Below, piece after piece: positions 38,848-51,297 of a DNA stretch of 64,000 nucleotides (its first letter is position 1; each line of letters starts with the position of its first letter). Where the stretch lies: assembly GCA_018343915.1 (NCBI GenBank), contig JABRWF010000005.1, positions 4,065,001 to 4,129,000 on the forward strand. Direction: 5' to 3'. This stretch comes from Agroathelia rolfsii (taxonomy: Eukaryota > Basidiomycota > Agaricomycetes > Amylocorticiales > Amylocorticiaceae). The notes beneath the pieces are model-generated. The model was not told the DNA's origin, searched no databases, and saw only the letters and a program-made list of their open reading frames with translations. The position numbers were made by a program, and so were the translations under genes.

Positions 38848-41800
38848 ATGTCTGGTCATGGTGGCAAGCCCGACTACTCTGGCTACAACTATGGGGCTAT
38901 CTCGTCTCTTGTCTTGACTGCTGACCGCTCTGCGCTCCCTCGACGGGATAAGGAGCCTGATGGCGCGCCGACTTCACTGGCGGGGCGCATCGACCCAAGA
39001 GAGATGGGCTCACGCGTACAGCGACAGGCGCCCAAAGATTTAGAGAAGAAGAAAAAGAAGGCAGTCAAGGATACCCAGGATGGTGTAGATAAACAGCCGC
39101 GGAGAAGGGCGGAGGCCATTGGCTATGGCTACGGGGATATCATTCAAGTTGCAGAGGATGCAGAAGGCGTCACCTACCGTCCCAAGACGGCTGAAACACG
39201 CGAGGTTTATGAAATGATCCTTTCCGCGGTGCACTCTGCCCTCGGTGACCAAGCATCGGATGTCGTTCGAAGCGCTGCAGAACTTGTTATCGACACGCTC
39301 AAAAGTGACAACTTGAAGGACTTTGACAAGAAAAAGGGCATTGAGGAGGTTTTGGGTCCTATCACGAGCGAATCGTTCGCACAGCTCCTGAACCTTTCCA
39401 AGAAGCTCACGGACTATGGCGACCAGGATGAGACTATGGCCGACCCGGACATGGAGCGTAAGGACGCCGAAATCGACGACGAAGTTGGAGTCGCAGTGGT
39501 TTTCGAAGACGATGAAGAAGAGGAAGAGGATGAAGAAGGATATGAGATCCGGGAAGAATCTGATGACGAGAACGATGAGGCCGCGGAAGACGGTGACGAG
39601 GCAGACGCGTCTATAGCACCGGATGGAGCTGCCAACGAGGAGCTGATATTTGGGGGGGCCTCGACCTCAGCTGCGAAGACCTCGAAGGGTGACAAAGATA
39701 TTGTTTCCCCACGCTCGATCGATGGTTTCTGGGTGCAACGTCAGATATCTGAGGTCTATCCCGATCCTGTCACTGCTGCCGAAAAGGCGTCCTCCGTGCT
39801 GTCCATTCTTGGCTCCGAGTCAAACCTTCGTGACTGCGAAAACCAGCTCATGGAACTGTTCGACTACGATCATTTTGCTACCATCACCAAGTTCCTCAAG
39901 AACAGGGATGTAGTGGTTTGGTGTACAAAGCTTGCTCGTAGCGACGCCGATGAACGTGTCAACGTTGAGGTCGCTATGCGTGAGAAGGGTGTTGGGTGGA
40001 TTCTGCGGGAGCTCTCTGGAGACAAACAAGCAAAACGCTCTGACGCTATGGATGTCGACGAAGCACCAAAACCTGAACCCGTCCCCAAGACCGCTACCCT
40101 CCTGCCTGGCTCCACTGTACAGCCAAAGCGCACTGTTGACTTGGAGGCCATGGCTTTCAGTCAGGGCGGGCATCTGATGTCAAATCAAAAGACCAAGTTG
40201 CCCGACGGCTCATTCAAACGTTCCCGTAAAGGCTACGAGGAGATCCACGTTCCTGCACCCAAAAAGAAGGAGGTTGCCGAGAAGGAGCTCGTTCCTATAT
40301 CTGACCTGCCTGCTTGGTCCAGGCCTGTGTTCGGCTCCGTCCCGACGCTGAACCGTGTCCAGAGTAAACTTTATCCTATCGCATTCGGAACCGATGAGCC
40401 AATTCTGCTTTGTGCACCTACCGGAGCTGGCAAGGTTAGTATGATCGCCGTTTTTCCTTCTCGTGCTATCTGCTCATTAATGATTCATAGACCAACGTCG
40501 CCATGTTGACTATTTTGAATGAGATGTCGAAATGGCGTGACGAAGAGACCGGTTCATTCGAACTTGACTCGTTCAAGATCGTCTACATAGCACCTATGAA
40601 GGCACTCGTACAGGAGATGGTTGGGAACTTCTCAAAGCGGCTCGAACAATTCGGCATCAAGGTCGGTGAACTTACCGGTGACTCTCAAATGACGAAGCAG
40701 CAAATTTCCGAGACCCAAATAATTGTCACGACGCCGGAGAAATGGGACGTCATCACTCGGAAAAGCACCGACACTAGTTATACCAACCTCGTGCGTTTAA
40801 TTATCATCGACGAGATCCATCTTCTGCACGATGAACGTGGTCCTGTCCTCGAGAGTGTTATCGCGCGTACGATCAGGCGCATGGAGCAGACTTCCGAATA
40901 CGTGCGCTTGGTTGGTCTCTCGGCGACGCTGCCCAACTATCAGGACGTTGCGACTTTCCTTCGTGTGGATGAATCAAAGGGTCTCTTCTACTTCGATGCG
41001 TCGTACCGACCATGTGGCTTGCAACAGCAGTTCATTGGTGTGACGGAGAAGAAGGCGATCAAGCGCTACCAGGTAATGAACGAGGTCTGCTACGAGAAGG
41101 TCCTGGATCAAGTTGGCAAAAATCAAACGCTCGTCTTTGTCCACTCTCGCAAAGAGACTGTCAAGACCGCCAAGTTCCTGCGCGATATGGCCATTGAGAA
41201 GGAGACCATTACCCAATTTGTCAAGCCTGACAGCGCGACTCGCGAAATCCTGACGGAGGAAGCCAATAATGTGAAGGACGGCAATTTACGTGACTTGTTA
41301 CCTTTCGGCTTTGGTGTCCACCATGCTGGCATGACGAGGGAGGACCGTGCTCTTGTTGAAGATCTCTTTGGCGATGGTCACATCCAAGTCCTGGTCTGTA
41401 CCGCTACTCTCGCGTGGGGTGTCAACCTCCCCGCCCACACCGTCATCATCAAAGGAACGCAGATCTACAATCCCGAGAAGGGTCGTTGGGTGGAGCTTTC
41501 GCCTCAGGACGTCCTCCAGATGCTTGGCCGTGCAGGTCGTCCGCAATACGATACATACGGAGAGGGTATCATCATCACGAATCATTCCGAGCTGCAGTAC
41601 TATCTAAGTTTGATGAACCAGCAATTGCCGATCGAGTCGCAGTTCGTGTCCAAGCTGGCCGATAACCTCAACGCCGAGATTGTCCTCGGTACGATTCGCA
41701 ACCGTGATGAAGCCGTTCAATGGCTCGGATATACCTACCTGTAAGTTGTTATTTCTGCTATTGCTGTTTTCGGATGCTCATCCCATTTTAGATATGTTCG

Positions 41801-44800
41801 AATGCTCAGGTCTCCTGGTTTATATGGCGTTGGCGCTGACTATCAAGACGATGACGAGGGGCTGATCCAAAAACGGGCTGATATTGCTCATTCCGCCGCG
41901 GCTCTCCTCGAGAAGTGCCATCTCATCAAGTACGAACGTGCCTCCGGTCGATTCCAAAGCACTGAGCTCGGCAGGATTGCTTCGCATTACTACGTGACCT
42001 ACAACTCAATGGCGACGTACAACAAGCACTTGCGCCCCACGATGTCGACGCTGGAACTTTTCCGAGTGTTTGCACTGTCAAATGAATTCAAGTTACTCCC
42101 TGTCCGTCAAGATGTGAGTTCCGGAGATTCGTCGAAGTGCACAAATATTCATGGTTTCTTTTCTTTTATAGGAAAAACTGGAGCTTTCGAAGCTATTAGA
42201 GCGAGTGCCGATTCCTGTGAAGGAGAGCGTTGAAGAGCCTGCTGCCAAGATCAACGTCCTTCTTCAAGCTTATATTTCGCAACTCAAGCTGGATGGTGCG
42301 TTATTGATTGATTCTTTCGTCTCTCCCTCCCTTTTTTTTCTCTTACCCTGAAACATCTAGGTTTTGCGTTGGTGGCTGACATGGTCTACGTCCAACAATC
42401 CGCCGGCCGTATCTTGCGTGCTATGTTTGAGATTTGCTTGAAGCGTGGATGGGCAGTGCCTGCTAAAGCTGCTCTTGATCTTTGCAAGATGGTTGAGAGG
42501 CGAATGTGAGTAATCATCGTGTATTTCAGCTTTCTACTAGCTCATTAGCTTCCAGGTGGGGCTCCATGACGCCTCTTCGTCAATTCAAGGGTGTTCCTGC
42601 GGAAGTCGTCAGGAAAGCCGAAGGCAAACAATTCGTAAGGCCACGCCAATTTTTTCCGCCGTAGATTTCACTAATGTTTCTTTATCACAAACAGCCGTGG
42701 TATCGATACTTCGACTTGGTCAGTCGCTCATGTTTCATTAGCTTTGCTATCTGTGACTCATGCATCTACAGAGCCCTCCTGAAATAGGAGAACTCATCGG
42801 TATTCCTAATGCTGGAAAGTTGGTCCATCGGCTTGTCCATAGCTTCCCGAAACTCGAGTGAGTTTTTTTGGACAGTTTTCATGAGACGCGCATACTAACC
42901 TGTACCATAGGCTCAAGGCCCAAGTACAACCTATCACCCGTTCTCTCTTGCGCGTCGATCTCACAATCGAGCCCGATTTCCGTTGGGATGAGAAGATCCA
43001 TGGTTCGGCCGAGTCGTTCTTGATCACCGTCGAGGATGTGGACGGCGAGATCATTCTCTTCAGCGATACCTTCATTCTGAGACAGCGCTATGCGGAGTCA
43101 GAGCACAACATTACTCTAACTGTCCCGATGTTTGAGCCCGTTCCTCCGAACTACTTCATCACCATTACGTCGGATCGCTGGCTACATGCTGAGACCCGCA
43201 TGCCGATCTCATTCAAGCATCTCATCTTACCTGAGAAATTCCCTCCGCACACCCCTCTTCTCGATCTCCAGGCACTGCCTTTGTCTGCTCTTCATAACAA
43301 GGAATTCGAAAAGATCTATTCCTCGACGATCCAGACGTTCAACAAGATCCAGACGCAGGTTTTCCAAGCACTCTACACTTCGGATGAGAACGTTTTCATT
43401 GGTGCACCCACTGGCAGCGGTAAGACCGTTTGTGCCGAGTTCGCTCTACTGCGCCTGTGGAGCAATCGTGAGCAACCCCGGGCGGTTTGCATTGAGCCAT
43501 ATCAGGAGATGGTCGACCAACGTGTGGCAGAGTGGCGCAAGAAGTTTGGTGCCTTGCAAGGAGGCAAAGAAATTGTCGCTCTCACAGGAGAGACTGCCGC
43601 AGATCTCCGGTTGCTGGAGAAGGGCGATGTGATCGTTTGCACACCGTTACAAGTTTGTCTCATCCATACATGATGTCTTGGATTACATTGATTTTTTTTC
43701 TCTGTAGTGGGATGTCATTTCTCGACGATGGAGACAACGCAAGAATGTTCAAAATATTGGACTTCTCATTGCAGACGAAATTCAACTAGTTGGCTCCGAA
43801 ATAGGCCCCACTTATGAAGTGGTCATCTCCAGAACACGATATGTCTCTGCGCAAACGGAAATTAAGACTAGGATTGTGGCTTGTGGTGTATCACTAGCCA
43901 ATGCACGTGATTTGGGCGAGTGGATGGGTGCTCCCTCTCATGCCATCTTCAATTTCTCTCCACGGTGAGGAGTGATCAGATTTTTGGAATTTGAATAAAC
44001 GTGCTTACCTCTTTCCCTTTCGTCACAGTGCTCGTCCTTTGGATATGGATATCCACCTTCAAAGCTTCGGCATCCCGCACTTCCCGTCCTTGATGATTGC
44101 CATGTCCAAGCCCGCATATCTGTCTATTGTTGAGCATGCTCCGACAAAACCTGTCATCGTCTTCGTTCCATCCCGTCGTCAATGCCGTCTTACCGTAGAT
44201 GACCTCTTGACTCACTGCGCTGCAGATGCTAATCCCGATCGCTTCTTGAACATTGAAGAGGCTGATTTACAACCTCATTTGGATCATCTATCTGACCGTG
44301 GTCTTGCTGAGACACTCAAGCATGGTATTGGATATTACCATGAAACTCTCAGCAAGCAGGATAAGCGTATCGTTGAGAGACTTTTTGCGTCTGGAGCAAT
44401 CCAAGTTTTGGTAGCTTCAAAGGTATGTAGCTTGCTGCTTTGTTCAAATAGGCAGCCTTGCCGATACTGTTTTAGGATGTTGCTTGGGGTCTGCCGGTTG
44501 CCAGCTACATGGTTATCGTCATGGGCGTTCAATACTATGAGGGCAAGGAACACCGATACATCGACTATCCTGTCATGGACGTCTTGCAGATGATTGGACG
44601 TGCTTGTCGCCCCTTGGAGGATGAACGCAGTCGATGTGTTTTGCTCTGTCAGCAAACTCGCAAGGATTTCTACAAGCGCTTCTTGGAGGAGGGACTCCCC
44701 ATCGAATCTCACTTGCCTACGCACATGCTTCATGATTACTTCTTGGCTGAGATTGCAGTCAAGACTATCGAGAACAAACAGGACGCAATGGTGAAATTAT

Positions 44801-46185
44801 TATGGAATCTAGATGAACTGTTGCTAAATACACTCTATATAGGACATCCTTACATGGACGTACTTCTACCGACGCATGACGCAGAATCCCAACTACTACA
44901 ACCTGCACAATGTCAGCCACCAACATCTATCAGATCATCTTTCCGAACTGGTGGAGAATACGTTGAACGACCTTGTCAACTCGAAGTGTATCGAAATCGT
45001 CGACGAGATGGATGTCAGCGCGTTGAATCTTGGTATGATTGCAGCATACTATAACATCTCCTGTAAGCCGAATTATTGGGACTTTATAATACCTGAACTC
45101 ACCTCCGGCAGATGTTACTGTGGAGGTCTATACGCTGTCTTTGAAGGAGCGTACCAAGCTCAAGGGTCTCCTCGAAGTTATATCTTCTTCGGCAGAATTC
45201 GAAACCATCCCCATCCGAAGGCACGAAGACGCTATCTTGCGTCGTGTCTACGATCGTGTCCCTGTCAAGCTCGAGGGTGCCGACTTCGAGGCTCCTCACT
45301 TCAAGACGTTCTTGCTTCTTCAAGCTCACTTCTCTCGCATCCAATTACCTCCCGATCTTGCTGCCGACCAGGCTTTGGTGCTAGAGAAAGTGCTCAACCT
45401 CTTGTCCGCCTGCGTTGACGTCATGTCGTCGAACGCATGGCTCAATGCCCTCGGCGCCATGGACTTGTCGCAAATGTGCGTTCAGGCCCAGTGGGACACG
45501 GACTCTCCATTGAAGCAAATCCCGCACTTCGAGCCCGAGGTAAGCTCCGAAATGATTATACCCAACCCTTCGTTTTCTTAAATCCTCATTTACAGGTCAT
45601 CAAGCGTTGCAAGGAAGCAGGCATAGAGTCTGTCTATGATGTTATGGAGATGGAGGATGACGCACGCAACACTCTGCTTCAAATGACTCCTCATCAAATG
45701 TAGGTAGTTATAGTCAATATCTAAATCTCCTCTGACATTTTCAACAGGAAAGATGTTGCGACATTCGTCAACTCATACCCTACCCTGGATGTATCCTCCG
45801 AGCTCGTCAAGGGCGATTACACCGCTGGCGCACCAATCGTTATCCAAGTCCGACTATCTCGAGATGTAGAAGACGAGGACGAAGGCGATGACCAGAGCGT
45901 TGTTGCTCCTTTCTATCCAGGCAAAAAGATGGCCAATTGGTGGCTCGTCGTTGGAGAGACAAGCACAAGGCAGTTGCACGCCATCAAGCGCGTCACTGTG
46001 AACCGCTCATTGAACGTGAAGCTCGAGTTCACATTGCCAAAGGGTGTTCACGCTTTGAAGCTCTACGCGATTTGCGACTCCTACCTCGGTGCCGACCACG
46101 ACATTTCACTCGGAGAGATTGATGTAGCCGAGGGCGAGGATAGTGATAGCGATGAGTCCAGCAGTGGAGACGAGATGGAAGAGTA
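38848..46185 (+). CDS. BRR2: Pre-mRNA-splicing helicase BRR2 (U5 snRNP 200 kDa)
   Basis: Ski2-like RNA helicase of the U5 snRNP that unwinds U4/U6 to activate the spliceosome. The start [20 protein letters not shown] is typical of Brr2. The N-terminal region has the PLUG/PWI-like part ([19 protein letters not shown]) and an acidic stretch (residues ~190-260). Cassette 1: [10 protein letters not shown] joined by splicing to TNVAML (Walker A), [13 protein letters not shown] (DEIH), [23 protein letters not shown], then winged helix and Sec63 unit. Cassette 2: [53 protein letters not shown], and a second Sec63 unit ending in an acidic tail ([15 protein letters not shown]). Introns cluster in the middle, near 40435-40491, 41742-41791, 42114-42171, 42296-42360, 42506-42556, 42634-42694, 42720-42771, 42860-42911, 43651-43708, 43967-44029, 44422-44476, 45032-45112, 45541-45596 and 45702-45747. 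About 2,160 aa, normal length. Confidence 0.96.
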
Positions 46186-46743
46186 GACGTACTGACATGC
46201 TATCGTTTTTCTGTCGATGTGATTTTCATTTAATACTCTTCTTTCTGTATTTGTATTTCTAGGCGCCATTAATTCCCTACGTAAAGAGTTCAAACGATGG
46301 AGACGAATAATTAACCAATTTTGAACGTATAATTAACGCAATCTCAAGGCAACTCTTTTGCTACTACTAAGTAAGAAATGCATTGCAGTCAAAAGTACTT
46401 TGACCATAACATCGATTTTCAAAACCGACTACGACACTTTCAGTATCGGAAGCAATCTCTCATACCCATAAAAAATTTATAGAATGTATTCTTATAGATA
46501 AATACTTATCTTAAGAACCCCGGAAGTTGCATTCAGAAGACTCACTCCATCAATTAAGAGGATGTTTTAACTTGAGCACGAAGGCGATTCTACGTCTAAA
46601 TACAACATATATTGTCGTCGTCTCTGGTCATCTAGTCCTGATAAATGATCTATCGATGTAAGCGTAAGAATTCTTATCGTTGTGTTCATACTGTTAATGA
46701 TATTCCCTTCCATGATACCATGCCAGTTCAGATGAGCAGAAAG
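46186..46743. other. Convergent intergenic region
   Basis: AT-rich 3' region between the BRR2 stop and the stop of the minus-strand MFS gene. No frame of note; it probably holds both 3' UTRs. Confidence 0.45.
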
Positions 46744-48770
46744 CTAGTCCGAACTCCTTGAGTGCGTCCCTCTACTCCACCAGCCAAGCGCAGAGGAAAG
46801 CGCGGCAGCTGCGTAGCATGAGCCTATAAACATGATCATCGAAGCGTAGCGCCCATTATCGACACCGAATCCAAACTTTTTTGCCGAGTGCAATATGTGG
46901 GCGTTGTGCTGCAGGGAGGTTGCGATAGGGGTCGAGAGAATGCTGCTTACGCCTGTGGTGAGGGACAGGTAACCGAAGATGGAGGATACGGCTATATGAT
47001 CGTCCTCTGTATGCGCAATAGTTAGGGATACACGATTACCGGATTTCAGGGCATGGATTCATGAACGTACTGGCCAGCGGTTTGACAAAGGAGAAAAAGA
47101 GGATGGGCCAACCAGCAGCTATGGCGCCATACGTAAGCGAATATACCACAAGCGTAGCAAACGAGCGCGCAAATATGCCCCAGAGAATGAAAGTGATGAC
47201 TGAAGTAAGCCCAGTTATTCCAAATGCTAAGAGCCAAGGATTGAATCGATCGGATAATAGGCCAACAATGATCCTGCCGGTAAGGGATGCACCTGAATCA
47301 AATCCGTTAAGATTACACTTGCATAATTTATAGGAAATTTACTTGCCGTTCAAGAGTGACAAGGTTAAAGAGGACTTTGTGTTGCCGAGATTCAGAGCGC
47401 TGGCAAATGCTATAGGGATGCATTATAATTTTAGAATGACACAGCGAAAATAAAATAAACTCACTGGGCAACCAAGCCAAGGGTATGTTGTACCTGGACT
47501 TAAATTCAGAACAAGCTGTTCTCTATACATCGAACATTTAGACTTACGCCAGCCCCTGTAGGGTGTTGATTGTCAATAATATCCAAAATAGTCTCTCTTT
47601 GAAATAGAAAAGGCCACTGGACGATCTGGTAGCAGGCCCATGAACTCGGCTGATAGGCAGGCGTCCACGTATGAAAGGAGTCACAGGAAGCAGTACAATG
47701 GCAAATCCTGCGGATAGTATTCGCAATGCTTTATAAGGCCCCATCTTTTCGAGAAGTGGGGAAAGTATAAGGGGTAGAACCAGTCCTCCGGCAGCAGTAC
47801 CTGCTTTCTCTTTAGAAAATGGCTTGACAGAAGTTAGGCTAATTCTACCTGCAAAGAGAACTCCGAGAGCTAAGCCACGTTTGGCAACAAACCATTCGGG
47901 AACCAGCGATAAACAGGGTGCATACACCAATGCTAGAGTGTATTCTCTTGAGCACTTGGTGGGGATAAACCGCAATAAATAAATGCTTACTTCCACCGAT
48001 TGAATATAGAACGCCTTGTAGTGCCACCAACGCTTTGACCTATCCGATTCTTGTTTTATGCTTTGAACCCAGGTAAAGGCAAACGATAGTAACGCACATC
48101 CTTTACAAAGCTAGCACCGAGTAAGCTGAAGACGCAAAGGAAACCGCCAATCCATGTCATCGGCTGACGGGATTCAGGATACTTTGTTGCAAGCGGGTTC
48201 ACGATGACGACTACCAAACACCAAACATTTGAGCAAGAGCGTATGATACATTCAACGCGGAAATACCAACGCAGGCAATTGGCTAGACCAGAACTTAATG
48301 TACCAATAAGCGGTAGTAGAGTGGAAGCACCCTTCTGTGAAGACAAGGTTGGATCTCGAAGATAGGCCTCCAGAATTACACCAAATGAACTGGGGAAGCC
48401 TGATACAATACATCACCGGTCAATTACCAATTCCGATAGTTGTTCCGCTTCTTCTTACCCCAGACGATTATCTCGACAATGAATGCGCCTGCCAGCTGAT
48501 CGAAAAGCGGAAGGGCAGCTGTGTCAAAAGATTGTAATAAGCCCCAGACGTCTTGCAACTTACAAAGGAATAAGCTCCGAAACCATGGTCCACTGGGGCT
48601 AGTGAAGATCCATTTCCGCCAAGGATATTACCACTGGTATCGAAGGTTAGTCTTTCAGAGGATTCATGCGGAGTATCGTTATGAGGTTCTGTGCCTGTGG
48701 AGTGTTTTGGAACCACAGCGGACGAATCGCTACTCAAGCTCAGGTTTTGGAGGGGATATTCTTCCGTCAT
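46744..48770 (-). CDS. MFS transporter, monocarboxylate permease (MCT/SLC16-like) family, second copy
   Basis: Same family as the transporter at 6761-8725. The start at 48770 encodes a long Ser/Thr-rich cytosolic N-terminus (MTEEYPLQNLSLSSDSS), then APVDHGFGAYSF, the degenerate form of the PDGGFGAWSF motif. Splicing gives LAGAFIVEIIVWG, then GFPSSFGVILEAYL. Middle exons encode YAPCLSLVPEWFVAKRGLAL, GTAAGGLVLPLILSPLLEKM, ALRILSAGFAIVLLPVTPF and ERLFWILLTINTLQGLA, family-typical segments between helices 5 and 7. The 3' exons hold further helices and end in a short tail (LGWWSRGTHSRSSD) with a stop at 46744-46746. About ten exons. The region around 48468-48620 contains several candidate borders; intron placement there is the least certain part. 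Substrate not predictable. Confidence 0.85.
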
Positions 48771-49524
48771 GGTTGTAACCGCAAGGGTTGTCGATTTGTA
48801 GCAAAAACGTGCTATTTTAACCAGGAGCGGCCCCTTGGGAGGCGGAATTGTCGCGGACCATTTTCAGGCAGAACAATTCTTGCTGCGATGGATCGGTGTG
48901 ATCCTAATTTCCCAATGGTAGGGCCACAGAGTGACTGCCACATGAACAAATGATTCCAAGAAAAAAATCCATTCACCTGATTCAAATCAAGTGGGCCAAG
49001 GAATATTCAAAGATGGCCGAAAGAGATGTGCAAGAATGTGCACTTACAAAAGAGCCAAGTCGGTGAATATAATCCAGTCATGGGTTGGTGTCCGGAGCTT
49101 GGGATCAAAAAACTGAAACAATCTGAACGTCATTATAGACACTCTCCCTCTCTCTGGAGGTAGTCAAAGTATTCAAATATTAATATTCTCTTGTGTTTAT
49201 AGATTAAGTTTGAGGTAGTTTCACACTGTTCCCCTTGGTTGCTGACTCACGAGTCCGGATCTATCGTCACGGGTGTTAAAGCCGAAAAAGAAAAGAATTA
49301 GATGCGATTCGTGCGAATGATCGCTGCATGCCATCATCAGAGTCCGCCTAGACAGCCTACTTAATACCCCAGAAAGATCTTACAGGCCTCATACCTGAAT
49401 GGAATATAGTGGCGTAACTTGGCATGATTGTCTTTTCGCTTTTCGTTGGATTTGCATGACGCGGCTTATGTAACAGTGTCCGACTAGTTCTTCTTCCTGT
49501 TGGCTCAGGCTGAAGCTCTTGTAA
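48771..49524. promoter_or_regulatory. Divergent promoter region between the MFS gene and the TDG gene
   Basis: About 750 bp between divergent starts, no coding signal. A CT-rich run near 49137-49165 (CTCTCCCTCTCTC) is the only repeat-like element. Confidence 0.45.
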
Positions 49525-51093
49525 ATGCAATCTCCGGAGTCTGTTGATGTCGACGATGATGCAAACCAGGAATCCCTACTAAGCGACAATAAAGACCTGG
49601 ATATCTTTAGATTGTCCTTGAATCGATTTTCATTCCAGTCTTCAGGTTCATCTCGTAGCTGTGCTGCCGGTGGAACCTCCAAGATTCGGAGCAATATCAC
49701 AGTAGAAAATCCCGCAAGCCCGGCCCTGCCAAGTCATTCTAGTAGCAGCACAAATCGAAGTCTTACTATCGACTCATCCCGTGCTACTACTCCTAAACGC
49801 TCACGTCCGGCTGACGTGGAGGATGATCAGTCTAAATCCAAGAAAGGCTCCAAGACGAAGAAAGCCAGGGGATATGCTGAGCCCTCTGTTTATGCCCACT
49901 TGGGGCTCGTACAAGACTACCTGCAAGATGACCTAGACGGTAACATATCCACCATGTCGTAACTGAATGGGAATCTCCGTCTTACGCTTTTTTTTACTTG
50001 AAATAGTCGCCTTCTGTGGAATTAATCCCGGATATAAAAGTGCCAGTGATGGACATCATTTTGCGAATCCAACTAATCATTTCTGGTGGTGCTTGCATCA
50101 GTGCGTAGCGGCATTAATACCTCTTTGAAATATTCTATGGCTTAGATCTCATGCTGTATTCGCATTCTACATATTCAGAGGGGGGTTTACCACAGAGCAG
50201 TTGCATCCATCCGTAGATTGGACACTTCCTTCTACATACAATCTTGGCCTAGTGAGTTCTTGTCCAGTCTCTCTCACGTCTGAATATCATTCTTTTTTTG
50301 ACTTGTATATGGTGTGTTATGTAGACAAATCTTGTAGATCGCCCGTCTATTGAGGTAGGTATCGTCTAAAGTTATGAACCTTGCGCGTGGGTGTCTCAAA
50401 TTCCAGCGTGTATGATAGCAATCCGAACTATCTGTCTCGGAGCGAAGAGCTGCTGTTCCCGGCCTGCTGGCAAAGTTTTCAAAGTTCAAGCCACTCTTTG
50501 TATGTTTCGTCGGCATCGGCATCTGGGATTCGATCGAGCATGTTATCAAAAAGACACTGCGGTATCCACCAATGGCTGGCCCCTCCAACCTGGGCTCTGG
50601 TTCTCAGCAAACGCCAAAGCAAGAGCCGGTTGGACTCAGAGCTTACAAATTGGTTCATTCACCATTGTCGCAGGAGCCAGATTCTTTAGAATCATTATCG
50701 AATGACGGCGAGCAAAACGAAGAAATTCAAGCACCTGCGACTACACGTGACACGATAAAGGAGGAGATAGCAGAAGTGCTTCTGAAACAGGAAGATGAAG
50801 GCGAGGGTCTAAAACTTCTCAGCTCGCAGGACCTTGCCGAGCTTGGCTTGATCAGCACCAACGCCAGAGAGACATTGTTCTTTGTGGTCCCCAGCACATC
50901 GGGTCGTGTAATGGGGTATAAGGTTCGTTATCTCTCATTTTTTCATGACCGTGTACTCATTAATTTTACGTTGCAGCGCTCTGACAAAGCTGCTTGGTTT
51001 GCTAAGCTACATTCGTGCATGCTTGAAGTCAAACAGGGCACGTTCGACACCAGCGGCTTAACACCCATTCAGATTGAATCATTTATATCATAG
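49525..51093 (+). CDS. TDG: G/T(U)-mismatch DNA glycosylase, TDG/Mug family
   Basis: Removes thymine or uracil opposite guanine to start base-excision repair in the nucleus. The N-terminal ~140 residues are Ser/Lys-rich and probably disordered (TPKRSRPADVEDD, KKGSKTKKARG). Splicing at about 49941-50006 yields VAFCGINPGYKSA, where GINPG carries the catalytic Asn. Then come FWWCLH, TLPSTYNLGLTNLVDRP, SELSVSERRAAVPGLLAK and FKPLFVCFVGIGIWDSIE, matching TDG segments in order. The family motif MPSSSAR is VPSTSGRV here, near 50895-50920. The last exon (RSDKAAWFAKLHSCMLEVK) ends at 51093. About 90 acidic residues are inserted before VPSTSGRV. The gene converges on GPN2 (204 bp between stops). Assigned with high confidence from motif order. 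Confidence 0.9.
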
Positions 51094-51297
51094 ACTTGAT
51101 TGCTGTGACTTACATCTAGAGCATAGCGGCTGAATTGTGTTTGGATATTCAAATTTGACCTCGCACTGTTGGACACCGTACACTCAGTTTTCACAATTTA
51201 GGTTCAAGTGCAATTGGTGGTTGTCTACTAAACAGGAAAGTTGATATTACATACGATTTACAACCCTGGTTATATGTAGTGCATAGATAGATTAAAT

